This document shows positions 1 through 9,182 of a stretch of DNA of 64,000 nucleotides, piece by piece (position 1 is the first letter of the stretch; each line of letters starts with the position of its first letter). A program made the position numbers and the translations under genes. The notes under the pieces are model-generated. The model was not told the origin of the DNA, ran no database searches, and saw only the letters and a list, made by a program, of their open reading frames with translations. The stretch comes from Halobacillus litoralis (GTDB lineage: Bacteria > Bacillota > Bacilli > Bacillales > Halobacillaceae), in assembly GCF_020524085.2 (NCBI RefSeq), contig NZ_CP129016.1, positions 2,040,001-2,104,000 on the forward strand. Reading direction: 5' to 3'.

Positions 1-420
1 CTTGAAAAAGAAGTAGAAGCTCAACCGGAAAAACGTGTGGCTCAACGTCGTCTAGCTGAAGAAATGACAAAGCTCGTCCATGATGAGGAAGCTTTGAAAC
101 AGGCGGAGCGCATTTCTGCTGCTTTATTCAGTGGAGATATCAAGGCTTTATCGGGTGCAGAAATTGAGCAAGGGTTTAAAGATGTTCCGACTTACCATTC
201 CGAAGAAAAAGAACCACAGCTGCTGGAACTACTTGTGAACGCAGGCATTTCCTCTTCTAAGCGTCAAGCGCGGGAGGATATCGGCAATGGTGCTGTTTAT
301 ATTAACGGAGAACGTAATCAGGATCTGAAACACACGATCAGTGAGGAAGATCGTATTGAGGATCGCTTTACCATTATTCGTCGCGGGAAGAAAAAGTACT
401 TTTTAATTAAATTCCAATAA
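1..420 (+). CDS. tyrS: Tyrosyl-tRNA synthetase, C-terminal part (5' end outside window)
   Basis: The reading frame is open from base 1, so only the last 139 residues are present. The visible part ends in an S4-like RNA-binding domain (about the last 65 residues), with the pattern LLVNAGISSSKRQAREDIG and then VYINGER. This domain binds the variable arm of tRNA-Tyr; the catalytic Rossmann domain lies upstream of the window. Identity also rests on context, since tyrS lies convergent to rpsD in Bacillus. A T-box leader would be expected upstream but is not in view. A strong terminator follows directly. Confidence 0.9.
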   Translation, partial: LEKEVEAQPEKRVAQRRLAEEMTKLVHDEEALKQAERISAALFSGDIKALSGAEIEQGFKDVPTYHSEEKEPQLLELLVNAGISSSKRQAREDIGNGAVYINGERNQDLKHTISEEDRIEDRFTIIRRGKKKYFLIKFQ

Positions 421-425
421 AAAAT

Positions 426-462
426 AAAGAGGCAGGCCGTTGAGGCCTGCCTCTTTATTTTT
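426..462 (+). terminator. Rho-independent terminator of tyrS
   Basis: A perfect 13-bp stem (426-438 with 444-456) with a 5-base loop is followed by a T-rich tract. It lies six bases after the tyrS stop. Confidence 0.92.
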
Positions 463-514
463 GAGCACTTATGAAAAGGGAAGGAGTGTACTTCCTTTTC
501 TGTATAATGTTAAG

Positions 515-562
515 ACATAAAAAAGCACCTTTGAAATGTAATTCACATTCCAAAGGTGCTTT
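515..562 (-). terminator. Rho-independent terminator of rpsD
   Basis: The arms 522-533 and 551-562 form a 12-bp stem. Read on the minus strand, it is followed by a run of T residues just past the rpsD stop. Confidence 0.88.
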
Positions 563-586
563 GTCGCCATTCTGCAAAAGCAGAAA

Positions 587-1189
587 TTAACGAGAGTAGA
601 ATTCAACGATAAGAGCTTCGTTGATTTCAGAAGGAAGCTCAGAACGCTCAGGGAAACGAGTGTACGTTCCTTCACGCTTGTCTTCGTCGAAAGTAAGATA
701 TTCTGGTACGAAGTTGTTTACTTCGATCGCTTCTTCTACGACGTTAAGCTTTTGAGATTTTTCGCGAAGGCTGATCATTTGACCAGGAGCTACGCGGTAA
801 GATGGGATATCAACGCGACCGCCATCTACTGTAACGTGACCGTGAGTAACTAGCTGACGAGCTTGGTTGCGCGTACGAGCTAGACCTAGACGGTAAACGA
901 TATTATCCAAACGGGATTCAAGAAGGATCATGAAGTTTTCACCGTGGATCCCTTTCATGTTACCCGCTTCTTCAAACAAGCGACGGAATTGACGCTCAGT
1001 CAAACCGTACATGAAACGAAGCTTCTGCTTCTCTTGTAGTTGAAGACCGAATTCGGATAGTTTTTTACGTTGGTTTGGACCGTGTTGTCCAGGAGCGTAA
1101 GGGCGCTTTTCAAGCTCCTTACCAGTTCCGCTTAAAGAAATACCATAACGACGTGATTTTTTCCAGGTTGGACCTGTATAACGTGCCAT
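587..1189 (-). CDS. rpsD: 30S ribosomal protein S4
   Basis: This 200-residue protein has the normal length for Firmicute S4. The N-terminus [19 protein letters not shown] is characteristic, and an S4 RNA-binding domain covers about residues 90-155 ([20 protein letters not shown]). It binds 16S rRNA early in small-subunit assembly. A strong AGGAGG lies just upstream of the ATG. It is monocistronic, between its own promoter (1377-1405) and terminator (515-562). The roughly 180-base leader is long enough for the S4 autoregulation known for Bacillus rpsD. Confidence 0.98.
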   Translation of the reverse strand: MARYTGPTWKKSRRYGISLSGTGKELEKRPYAPGQHGPNQRKKLSEFGLQLQEKQKLRFMYGLTERQFRRLFEEAGNMKGIHGENFMILLESRLDNIVYRLGLARTRNQARQLVTHGHVTVDGGRVDIPSYRVAPGQMISLREKSQKLNVVEEAIEVNNFVPEYLTFDEDKREGTYTRFPERSELPSEINEALIVEFYSR

Positions 1190-1370
1190 AGGAATTTCCT
1201 CCTTTTTATTTTATTTTGCATAAAATAAAAACAGTGTGTCCCTTCGGTCATTGCTCATTATGTTTTCATGCACCTTCGCCCCAGCAGCAGAGAGTTACAC
1301 GATGCACCTCAAAGAGAGGAACAAAATGATGACAATGGTGGTTCACATAGGCTGCCATTTATTTTACACA
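1190..1370 (-). promoter_or_regulatory. Long rpsD 5' leader, probable S4 autoregulatory RNA
   Basis: The predicted transcript start near 1370 leaves about 180 bases of untranslated leader before rpsD. In Bacillus subtilis S4 represses its own gene by binding the mRNA leader. I infer the same here from length and context. I have not folded the RNA or matched it to a covariance model. Confidence 0.5.
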
Positions 1371-1376
1371 ACGAAT

Positions 1377-1405
1377 ATTGTAATCTTATTAGAGATGGAA
1401 GTCAA
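1377..1405 (-). promoter_or_regulatory. Sigma-A promoter of rpsD
   Basis: On the minus strand there is a -35 TTGACT (1400-1405) and a -10 TACAAT (1377-1382), separated by exactly 17 bases. This is a near-consensus vegetative promoter, as expected for a ribosomal protein gene. Confidence 0.88.
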
Positions 1406-1797
1406 GGGGGTGATCTGAAAAATATAGATATGTATGGGTAAGAGGAAAATGGAATACTTGATCAACATTCTATATATATACATTTAGGGCAGAAACTTCA
1501 GCTGGTAATGAGGGAAAGCGATCTCTGAATCATCTTAAGTACAATTTTCCTGTAACCTTATATCCCTGGAAATTCCGCATGCTCTACACGATTGTACCAA
1601 AGGGTTGTCCGCATTAGAAAAAAAGGACCAAGTCTTATAAGGGTAAGGTTCAATGTTGGATGATTCCGAACATACAGAAATAGAGTGCTATAATATTGAA
1701 CATACAGTTAATAATGATATATTTTTACATATTCATGGTCGTATTTGTGATTAAAGTAATGGTACAATATACTCAAATCATTTGTTAGGGAAGATAG
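1406..1797. other. Non-coding spacer with no feature recognised
   Basis: About 390 bases lie between the rpsD promoter and the diguanylate cyclase gene. I find no convincing ORF, terminator or paired promoter boxes. Isolated -10-like hexamers at 1689-1694 (TATAAT) and 1763-1768 (TACAAT) lack good -35 partners, though one of them may serve the downstream gene. Confidence 0.5.
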
Positions 1798-1806
1798 GTG
1801 AGTCGA

Positions 1807-3690
1807 ATGATTGTCCAATCCCTCATGAAAAAGAGAGTAGAAAAACTACAAAGTCTTTTGTTCCAATATCTTATTTCAGAATCACCCTATACGTATGAAC
1901 AGTTTGTTGTCAACCTGACTGATGAAATAAAAGAATTTTCAAAAGCCTCTTTTTGTGCCATTTATTTGCTGGATGAGTGGAAAGGTCGGTTTCAAATTCA
2001 TTCAAAGGATGCGGCTGTGAAAGAATCATTGAGAAGCCACTTTTCTTTGGATGATCTATATGACGAAACAACAAGTCAATCAAATGTGTCACACATCATC
2101 GATGCAACATCAACTGTCTCCTCATTAAGAGTTACTTCCCTACACTCCGGGGAAACCGTCTTTGGATATCTAGTTTTGAAGGGGAAGTCTGCCGTCGATA
2201 TGGAGGAGAAGTTACTACGTGCGATTAGTTCAGAGGTTACGAAGTGTATAAAAAAGTTCGAAGGTTTTTACGCATCCATGGAGGAAGAGAAAAAGTACGA
2301 GTTATTATACAAAGTAACTTCTCACTTTCATTCCTCTATTGATACGGATGGAGTGTTAAAAGAAATCATAGACACCTTAAGAAAAACCTATCCAGATTTT
2401 CAATACTATTTATTGTTGTCGAATGATTATACAAAAGATAACGATCTTCCTGTCCGCGAGCTCACTTACGACATGGATCTTGAGTCAAGTGCAAGTACAC
2501 AGGCTTATTTAACCGGAGAAGTACAAATGGAAGATCACCTGGTAGAAAAACGCTCCATTCTGTATGCTCCTCTTAAAGGGAAACAAGGCATCTATGGAGT
2601 ATTGCAGGTTGTAACACCAGGGTATTTATATTTTCCCAAAAAAGATGTTGAATTTTTCATTTTCATAGCAAACACAGCAGGGAAAGCTCTTGAAAATGCC
2701 CAGCTTTATCAGCAATCAAGAAAGTTAAACAGTGATCTGCAATTAATTAATTCCACCTCGCAAAAACTTAACTCCAATATGCGATTAACAGAAAAGATCC
2801 GTTACATGGCGCATAAAATTCAACAGTCTTTTCACGCAGATGAAGTCGGTTTTGTTACGTATGAAGAACTTTCAAGTCACACGGTTCTTGAGGGAAGTAC
2901 AGAATACTTTGCTTCATCCGACTCAAGCACACTGGTGCAATATGTAAAAAGAACCATATCCCATCAAGAGGTCCCGCTTTTTATAAGTGACCTGGAGGCG
3001 AAGCCGTTTGAACATGTCCTGCCATACCGTTCTCTGATGGCCGTGCCGATGAAAGATCACGAACATATCAGTGGTCTTGCCATTGTCCTCCATAAAGATC
3101 CGTATTTTTTTACATTTGAGTCATTTAAACTTCTGCAATCGCTTGTCGCCCATTCTACACTGGCATTTGCGAATTCAATCCTGAGAGAAGAGTTGGAGAA
3201 GGCGGTCATCACTGATTATCTAACAAAACTTCATTCCAGGGTTCATCTGGACCAGTGTGTGGAACACCATGTTAAGCATGATGAGATCGGTAGTTTGATT
3301 TTGTTTGATATTGATAATTTTAAAAACATCAATGACACTTATGGGCATCAGGTTGGTGATGAAGTCATTTGCCAGGTAGCTGATATCATTAAATCCGTCA
3401 TTGGAGGTCAAGGCCTTTCCGCACGATGGGGAGGAGAAGAACTCGCGGTCTACCTTCCTATGGTTCCATCTGAAAAAGCACATGATTTAACGGAAACGAT
3501 CCGTGAAAAGATAGCGATGTCAACTTCCCCTGCTGTAACGGTTTCCTGTGGAATTGCTCCTTGGAAGGCCGAATGGCTCAGGCCGGACCGCAAGCAAATT
3601 GTACAACAGGCGGATCAAGCCTTATATAAAGCTAAAAGTTCGGGAAGAAATCGAATTGTAACCGCTCATCCAATTAAAGAGAGAAGCTAA
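1807..3690 (+). CDS. dgcP: Diguanylate cyclase with GAF domains (YtrP/DgcP-like)
   Basis: This soluble protein of about 627 residues has GAF-like sensory regions in the first 450 residues and a C-terminal GGDEF domain. The catalytic loop reads ARWGGEELAVYLP (near residue 542), an active GGEEL form, after DIDNFKNINDTYGHQVGDE. It should make cyclic di-GMP from GTP. Gene order next to rpsD matches B. subtilis ytrP (dgcP). I prefer the ATG at 1807 because AGGTGA (1796-1801) sits 5 bases before it; an in-frame GTG at 1798 overlaps that site. No membrane helices are obvious, so the GAF domains probably sense a cytosolic ligand. Confidence 0.88.
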   Translation: MIVQSLMKKRVEKLQSLLFQYLISESPYTYEQFVVNLTDEIKEFSKASFCAIYLLDEWKGRFQIHSKDAAVKESLRSHFSLDDLYDETTSQSNVSHIIDATSTVSSLRVTSLHSGETVFGYLVLKGKSAVDMEEKLLRAISSEVTKCIKKFEGFYASMEEEKKYELLYKVTSHFHSSIDTDGVLKEIIDTLRKTYPDFQYYLLLSNDYTKDNDLPVRELTYDMDLESSASTQAYLTGEVQMEDHLVEKRSILYAPLKGKQGIYGVLQVVTPGYLYFPKKDVEFFIFIANTAGKALENAQLYQQSRKLNSDLQLINSTSQKLNSNMRLTEKIRYMAHKIQQSFHADEVGFVTYEELSSHTVLEGSTEYFASSDSSTLVQYVKRTISHQEVPLFISDLEAKPFEHVLPYRSLMAVPMKDHEHISGLAIVLHKDPYFFTFESFKLLQSLVAHSTLAFANSILREELEKAVITDYLTKLHSRVHLDQCVEHHVKHDEIGSLILFDIDNFKNINDTYGHQVGDEVICQVADIIKSVIGGQGLSARWGGEELAVYLPMVPSEKAHDLTETIREKIAMSTSPAVTVSCGIAPWKAEWLRPDRKQIVQQADQALYKAKSSGRNRIVTAHPIKERS

Positions 3691-3733
3691 AAAGAAGCCG
3701 CTGGAGTAAAAAACACCCAGCGGCTTCTTTTTA
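3691..3733. terminator. Bidirectional terminator between dgcP and ytsP
   Basis: A 14-bp stem (3691-3704 with 3717-3730) has A-rich and T-rich flanks on both sides. It can end transcription of both convergent genes. Confidence 0.85.
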
Positions 3734-4210
3734 AATATGTTCTTGCAAAGTTTGTACGAATTCGACTAGTTTCTCCTCATCCACTTCATCAAATCTTCCT
3801 TTAGAAGGGCTGTCGATGTCAAGGACACCAAAAATTTCACCATTCTTTACTATGGGTACAACAATTTCAGATTGACTGGCGGCATCACAAGCAATATGCC
3901 CCGGAAACGCATGGACGTCTTCAATGCGCTGAACTTCATTATCGGCAACGGCTGTACCACAAACCCCTTTGCCTGATGGGATCCGGACACAAGCAGGAAG
4001 GCCTTGGAAAGGACCAAGGACAAGCTGGCTTTCTTTCCACAAATAGAAGCCGACCCAATTGACATCCTCTAAGAACTGGTTGAGAAGAGAGGAAGCATTG
4101 GACAAGTTTGCGATTTGATCTGGTTCGTCCTCGATGAGAGCTTTTAATTGTTTAATGACCAGATCGTATTTTTCTTTTTTTGTACCTGTATAAGAAGTTG
4201 TTTGAAACAT
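3731..4210 (-). CDS. msrC: Free methionine-R-sulfoxide reductase, GAF type (fRMsr)
   Basis: This 159-residue single-GAF protein reduces free L-methionine-R-sulfoxide. The three cysteines typical of the family are visible in ACVRIPSGKGVCGTAVAD and HIACDAASQSEIVVP. An internal ATG at 4208-4210 is the start because AGGAGG lies 7 bases upstream. The frame stays open further 5' but lacks a ribosome site there. It is homologous by context to B. subtilis ytsP, between dgcP and refZ, and is divergent from refZ. Confidence 0.9.
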   Translation of the reverse strand: MFQTTSYTGTKKEKYDLVIKQLKALIEDEPDQIANLSNASSLLNQFLEDVNWVGFYLWKESQLVLGPFQGLPACVRIPSGKGVCGTAVADNEVQRIEDVHAFPGHIACDAASQSEIVVPIVKNGEIFGVLDIDSPSKGRFDEVDEEKLVEFVQTLQEHI

Positions 4211-4331
4211 CGTTATACCTCCTGAACTTATAATATTCGACAAAAACAGAAATTTCTGTCGGTATTTGATGGACGATTGCAAGCAGGAAATCCACCAATC
4301 ATGGAGAATCTTTTCCTGAGGGGGAAAAATA

Positions 4332-4931
4332 ATGAGCCGATTAAACGTAACGCGTGACAAAGTGTTAGATGTAGCCTGCCGCCTTTTTTACAGCCAGGGT
4401 TTCAATGGAACATCTGTCCGAGATATCGCAAAGGCAGCTAATGTCAATGTCTCGTTGATCCATTACTACTTTAAGAGCAAGCAAGGCCTTTTTGAATCGC
4501 TCGCTGTCAGCTATTTTGAGCCTTATCTTGAAATGCTGGAAAACGAGCAACCCTCAGAAGGTGAATATCGTCTAAATGAATTAGTGAAAAAAATTCTACA
4601 TTATAAACAGTCGAATTATCAACTATCTTGTTTGTTAAATAGGGAGCTGACGTTGAACACAACGTTTGCAAGAGAAATGCTCGTCACTTACTTAGCGAAA
4701 GAGAATCACTTACTTACCCAAATCCTTTTCCATAAAAACTCCCATATTGAAGTCACGTTCAAAGAAAAATTATGCTTATTACAATTAAAAGGACTTTTAA
4801 ATGCTCCGTTCATGATGCCGCATGAATTTAAAGATCCATTTATTACAGATGCTTCCCTCAATCACTTTGTAGAAATATATAGCGGACTAATGAACGATCA
4901 TCGTTCCGTTCAGGAGCTTGCTAAAGCTTGA
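4332..4931 (+). CDS. refZ: TetR-like FtsZ regulator RefZ (YttP)
   Basis: This 199-residue protein has an N-terminal TetR helix-turn-helix at about residues 10-55 (GTSVRDIAKAANVNVSLIHY) and an all-helical C-terminal domain. Its position between ytsP and hisJ matches B. subtilis refZ. RefZ binds DNA motifs near the origin and modulates FtsZ-ring placement during early sporulation. The start has a purine-rich AGGGGG site. The last 11 bases overlap the end of hisJ on the other strand, so the two convergent genes share no intergenic terminator. Confidence 0.85.
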   Translation: MSRLNVTRDKVLDVACRLFYSQGFNGTSVRDIAKAANVNVSLIHYYFKSKQGLFESLAVSYFEPYLEMLENEQPSEGEYRLNELVKKILHYKQSNYQLSCLLNRELTLNTTFAREMLVTYLAKENHLLTQILFHKNSHIEVTFKEKLCLLQLKGLLNAPFMMPHEFKDPFITDASLNHFVEIYSGLMNDHRSVQELAKA

Positions 4932-5724
4932 GAATCCGGTGGTCGATTGAGCTGTATCCTTGACCTAGGCCTGATGCTGTATGAGCGTCAGAACCATATA
5001 TTAAAGGAATGCCCATGGAAGAGGCTTGTCTTGCCATTTGTAATGGCGGATAAGTCTCTTTGCAGTGCTCTTTCACTGTCCCTGCCCCGTTATAATCAAG
5101 GGTATAGCCGTGATCCTGAACGAGTTGAAGGAACGAATGAGCCTGCTTTTCCCAATTTTCCGGCGCGGGATAGAGGCGTTGGAATTTCTTCACAAGGGTC
5201 ATATGCCCGACACGGGTTGGTTTGTAATCTCCTAAATCACTGAGTACCGATTGGGTGAGCGTATTGTAGTAGGCTTGGTAAAGTTGACCCACTCCACCGA
5301 AATCATGAATAGCTTCTTTATACATGTCCGGGCTGTAGTCGATACAGTACCACTGACTTTGACCCCTTAAGAAGTGAACGGACAGGATGCTGTCATCAAG
5401 AGAGGGGCCATAGGTATGAAGAAAGCTTTCCACCTCTTTTTCATACCCTTCGATATAATCCACTTCAAAACCCTTCTGAATGTGAATTTCATTTTTGTAT
5501 TCTACTTTTAGCTGATCGATTTCTTTTAAATACGCTTCCACTTGTTGAAAAGACATCCCGCTGTCCTTTTCCGGGACGGGATCTTCAAATGTGGAAGGAA
5601 GTGGCGCATGCTCTGTAAATGTCATGGAATGATATCCGCATTTTATGGCTTCTTCAATGTAACTTTTAAGCGTGTCTGAAGAGCCGTGGGGGCAATAAGG
5701 TGTATGGATGTGACCATCAATCAT
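4921..5724 (-). CDS. hisJ: Histidinol-phosphatase, PHP family
   Basis: This 267-residue protein dephosphorylates L-histidinol phosphate in histidine synthesis. PHP metal-binding motifs are visible: HIHTPYCPHG at residues 5-14, FTEHAPLP near residue 37, and GSDAHT near the C-terminus. The chosen ATG (5722-5724) follows AAAGGAGA at normal spacing; the frame is open further 5' without a ribosome site. It is convergent with refZ and overlaps it by 11 bp. As in B. subtilis, it lies away from the main his operon. Confidence 0.92.
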   Translation of the reverse strand: MIDGHIHTPYCPHGSSDTLKSYIEEAIKCGYHSMTFTEHAPLPSTFEDPVPEKDSGMSFQQVEAYLKEIDQLKVEYKNEIHIQKGFEVDYIEGYEKEVESFLHTYGPSLDDSILSVHFLRGQSQWYCIDYSPDMYKEAIHDFGGVGQLYQAYYNTLTQSVLSDLGDYKPTRVGHMTLVKKFQRLYPAPENWEKQAHSFLQLVQDHGYTLDYNGAGTVKEHCKETYPPLQMARQASSMGIPLIYGSDAHTASGLGQGYSSIDHRILKL

Positions 5725-5883
5725 AGTCGTCTCTCCTTTGCGCTTGAAATTTTTGTCAATATGATAATAAATTTGAAATATTTTAGCCAAAAGGATGTTT
5801 TACATGGTATCATTATAAACAACTAAATCACAATTCGGAACGTAATACATCCGTATGGCACGTTTATTGTAAGGAGGCTGTTT

Positions 5884-7575
5884 ATGAAGTACGTCATCGG
5901 GGCTATTTTACTACTCATCGCATTGTTCATCATAGGGCTGATTTGGCGGAAAAAGGTCTATGATGAAGTGGATCGCCTGGAAGGTTGGAAAATGGATATC
6001 ATGAACCGACGCGTCACTGAAGAATTATCCAAAGTGAAAAGTTTAAACCTTTCTGGTGAGACTCAGGAAAAGTTCGAGGCGTGGCGGGCTCGTTGGGATC
6101 AAATTTTGACAAAAGAGCTGCCTGAGCTGGAGGAAGACCTTTTCGATGCAGAAGAAGCGGCGGATCGCTATCGTTTTAAACGAGTAAAAGTCGTCTTGGC
6201 AAACACCGAGAAAAAGTTAGTAGCCATTGAGGAAGACATCAAAATGATGCTTCAAGAGTTGGAAGACCTCCTTGATTCTGAAAAGCAAAGCCGTTTGGAA
6301 ATTGAATCGATGGAGCCGGAATTGAAAGAACTAACCAAACTTCTTATTCAAAATCGTCATCAATACGGTAAAGCGGTCCGTGTTTTTGAACAAAGAGTGG
6401 GTGAATTGAAGGACAAGCTCAGTGAATATGAACAATTAACCGAGCAAGGGGATTACATCGAAGCCAATACCCTTGTGCAAACGATACGTCAAGAGACTAC
6501 ACAATTGCAGGAGGATATCCAGTATTTTCCTGATCGATTGAAACAAGTGAAAATTGAATTACCTGAACAGTTGAAAGAGCTGAAAAACGGTGTGGAAGAG
6601 ATGAAGGCGGAAGGTTACCGTATTTCTCATTTTGATTTCCTTCCAGAGTTACATAATTATGAGCGGTCTCTGGAGGAAATGCTCGTTCAAATGGAGCAGG
6701 GAGATCAATCAGGAATGGAAGAAACCTTGGCAGAAATACAGACAAGAATCCAGGAAATGTATCAGCTGCTAGAAAGTGAAGCAGTGGCCCATCATTATGT
6801 GGAAAAGCAATTTGTACCGCTTAAAGCTCAGTTGGATGAGTTGGAATATGTTTTGGCAGACACGGAACGGGAACTAGAGGAAATACAACAAACGTATCAA
6901 GTAGAGGAAGGACATTTGGATTCTCACCGAAGCTTGAAGAAGTGGTTTAATCAAATGCGTAAACGCGTGACGAGTCTTGATTTCAGGCGGGCAGATGGTG
7001 AAACATCCTATGTCCTCCTCCGCGAAGAGGTTGAAGATACGGAAAAACAATTGCAAGAACTTGAAGAACAACATGGGTATTTCCAAGAGCGTGTTCAAAA
7101 CCTCAGAAAAGATGAACGGGAAGCCAAGCAGAAATTGACCAAGATGGAAAACCTTCTTTTAGATACTCATCGTAGATTAAAGAGAAGCAATATTCCTGGT
7201 GTTCCTACGTCTATCTATGAAGATATGAAAGCAGCGAGTCATCAAGTAGATGAGGTATTTCAAAGTCTTGAAGCACAGCCGCTGGATATGGCTGTAGTCA
7301 ATGAAAAACTGGATGAGGCAATGGAAATGACGGAGCAGTTAAGTCGAGATGCTGAAAAGGTAATGGAAACAGCTCAGCTTGCAGAACGTGTCATTCAATG
7401 CGGCAATCGTTATAGAAGCAAATATCCAATCTTAGCAGCGAAACTTCTTGAAGCAGAGGAGAAATTCAGGTCTTATCACTATGATCAAGCACTGACTCTT
7501 GCTACAGAAGCCATTAAAGAAGTGGACCCAGCTGCACTGTCCAAAATTGACAAAGAGGAAGAAGTCCTAGTTTAG
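5884..7575 (+). CDS. ezrA: Septation ring formation regulator EzrA
   Basis: This 563-residue protein matches the family length. One N-terminal transmembrane helix (residues 3-22) is followed by a short basic stretch and then almost continuous coiled coil rich in E, K, L and Q. EzrA sits on the inner membrane face, interacts with FtsZ and limits aberrant Z-ring formation. The ATG follows AAGGAGG closely. It ends in TAG, which shows that TAG is a normal stop in this genome. The next small gene begins 12 bases downstream and is probably co-transcribed. Confidence 0.96.
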   Translation: MKYVIGAILLLIALFIIGLIWRKKVYDEVDRLEGWKMDIMNRRVTEELSKVKSLNLSGETQEKFEAWRARWDQILTKELPELEEDLFDAEEAADRYRFKRVKVVLANTEKKLVAIEEDIKMMLQELEDLLDSEKQSRLEIESMEPELKELTKLLIQNRHQYGKAVRVFEQRVGELKDKLSEYEQLTEQGDYIEANTLVQTIRQETTQLQEDIQYFPDRLKQVKIELPEQLKELKNGVEEMKAEGYRISHFDFLPELHNYERSLEEMLVQMEQGDQSGMEETLAEIQTRIQEMYQLLESEAVAHHYVEKQFVPLKAQLDELEYVLADTERELEEIQQTYQVEEGHLDSHRSLKKWFNQMRKRVTSLDFRRADGETSYVLLREEVEDTEKQLQELEEQHGYFQERVQNLRKDEREAKQKLTKMENLLLDTHRRLKRSNIPGVPTSIYEDMKAASHQVDEVFQSLEAQPLDMAVVNEKLDEAMEMTEQLSRDAEKVMETAQLAERVIQCGNRYRSKYPILAAKLLEAEEKFRSYHYDQALTLATEAIKEVDPAALSKIDKEEEVLV

Positions 7576-7587
7576 GAAGTGTTTCAT

Positions 7588-7917
7588 TTGAATAAAAGAA
7601 TCATCATCGGATTAATTTCAGGAACAGTTCTAATATGGGCAAGTGTTCTTACCGTTTTTATTCTAACTTCAGATACCAACGTGTTAGAAAGCGGGGAACA
7701 TGGTTTTACTCGTTCCATGACAATGGGCAAAAACTTGAATGATCAATCAACCGCTGATTTTTTTGAAAGAAACCAAGGAGTTGAAAATGCTACTCGAACA
7801 ATCATTGGAGAAAAAACTTTGACAAAAGACTGGGTCCACGATGTTCGTGAAGATGGAAAACTGAGTATCGATACCCTCCTTGAATCTCTTGAATTAAATG
7901 ATACGGACAATAGTTAG
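7588..7917 (+). CDS. Small membrane-anchored protein of unknown function
   Basis: This protein has about 109 residues. The TTG at 7588 is preferred because AGGAAG lies 8 bases upstream, although an in-frame GTG exists at 7579. A positively charged start (MNKR) leads into one transmembrane helix at about residues 5-28. An extracellular hydrophilic part of about 80 residues, rich in Asp, Asn and Thr, follows. I recognise no domain. It lies between ezrA and the nifS-like gene, where B. subtilis has no gene to my knowledge. Co-transcription with ezrA hints at a cell-envelope or division role, but this is only context. Confidence 0.65.
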   Translation: MNKRIIIGLISGTVLIWASVLTVFILTSDTNVLESGEHGFTRSMTMGKNLNDQSTADFFERNQGVENATRTIIGEKTLTKDWVHDVREDGKLSIDTLLESLELNDTDNS

Positions 7918-7921
7918 GATG

Positions 7922-7955
7922 AAGAGCATCTGCTTATGGCAGATGCTCTTTTATT
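7922..7955 (+). terminator. Rho-independent terminator after the ezrA unit
   Basis: A 12-bp perfect stem (7922-7933 with 7939-7950) and a 5-base loop are followed by TTTTATT. Confidence 0.88.
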
Positions 7956-8037
7956 GTTCCTAAACCAGGTGTTTCCTTTGGCTTCGTGTTATGATAAAAT
8001 AATGAGCTGCAATTCGAAAATAAAGGAGTCAGAGCCC

Positions 8038-9177
8038 ATGATTTACCTAGATAATAGTGCCACAACTCATCCGCACTTCGAAGTGTTGGAGAGTTTTAAA
8101 AAGGTCGCAGACCAATATTTTGCCAACCCATCTTCCGTTCATGCTTTCGGGAGTGAAGCTGAACGCTTATTGGATCGATCGAGGAAACAAGCGGCCCAGC
8201 TATTAAACGTCCATCCTCAGGAAGTGGTTTTCACATCCGGGGGTACGGAAGGGAATAATATGGCCATTAAAGGGGTTGCGCTTCAACATCAATCCAGAGG
8301 GAAACATTTGATTACAACTGCGATTGAACACCCTTCTGTGATGGAAGCATTCAAGGCACTGGAAACATTGGGTTTTGAAGTCACTTATATAAATGTTGAT
8401 CAGAACGGGAAAGTTAATCCTGAAGATATTAAGCAAGCATTAAGAGAAGATACGATCCTTGTCAGTGTGATGAGTGTAAATAATGAGCTTGGTACCGTTC
8501 AACCCGTGCGAGAAATCGGGGAATTACTCAAGGCTTTCCCTAAGGTGTTCTTTCATGTTGATCATGTTCAAGGGTTAGGGAAAATAGAGTTTTTTGTGAA
8601 AGATTGGGGCATTGATCTTTGCACCCTTTCTGGTCATAAGATTCATGGATTGAAAGGGACTGGAGCTCTACTCATGCAAAAGCATGTGCGAATTTTTCCC
8701 TTATTGCATGGAGGAAGCTAGGAAGGAGAAGTCAGAGCAGGAACAGAAAATCTACCTGGAACGGTATCATTTGTAAAAGCTCTTCGACTGCTTCACGAGA
8801 ATCGCGCACAAAAAGTGAAACACTTAAGTGAAATGAGAACCAAGTTATGGGAAGGGCTTATGCTTCGAGATTATTGTAAAATTAATTCACCCGAGAACGG
8901 GGCTCCCCATATAATGAATTTTTCCGTTCCAGGATATAAACCTGAAGTTGTTATTCACGCTCTTGGGGAAGAAGGAATATTCATCTCAACCAAGTCTGCC
9001 TGTTCTTCCAAACAGCCGGACGTGAGCGCTGTACTCAAGGCATGTAACTTAGACTATGAGCGGACGACTTCTGCCTTGCGTGTCAGTCTTTCTACAATAA
9101 ATGAAATCGATGAGATTGATTTGTTCCTGAAAAAATTAGATCAAACTATTGAAAACTTACAAGCGACGATGGGGTGA
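8038..9177 (+). pseudogene. nifZ: Cysteine desulfurase (NifS/NifZ-like), interrupted by an in-frame TAG
   Basis: Read through one stop, this is a 379-residue class V PLP enzyme of normal length. The PLP lysine is in TLSGHKIHG and the persulfide cysteine in STKSACSSKQPD. It would pass sulfur from cysteine to ThiI for 4-thiouridine in tRNA. An amber codon at 8719-8721 replaces the glutamine expected in the conserved HGG-(G/S)-Q-E-G loop. The frame is unchanged on both sides, so one substitution (CAG to TAG) explains it. The ATG has AAAGGAGT upstream, and thiI starts 5 bases after the stop, giving the usual nifZ-thiI operon. As sequenced it would yield a 227-residue protein without the catalytic cysteine. 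Confidence 0.88.
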
Positions 9178-9182
9178 GCATA

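Noticed and set aside
1236..1418. Plus-strand open frame of 60 codons in the rpsD leader
   Set aside because: It has no ribosome site and lies antisense to the rpsD leader and promoter.
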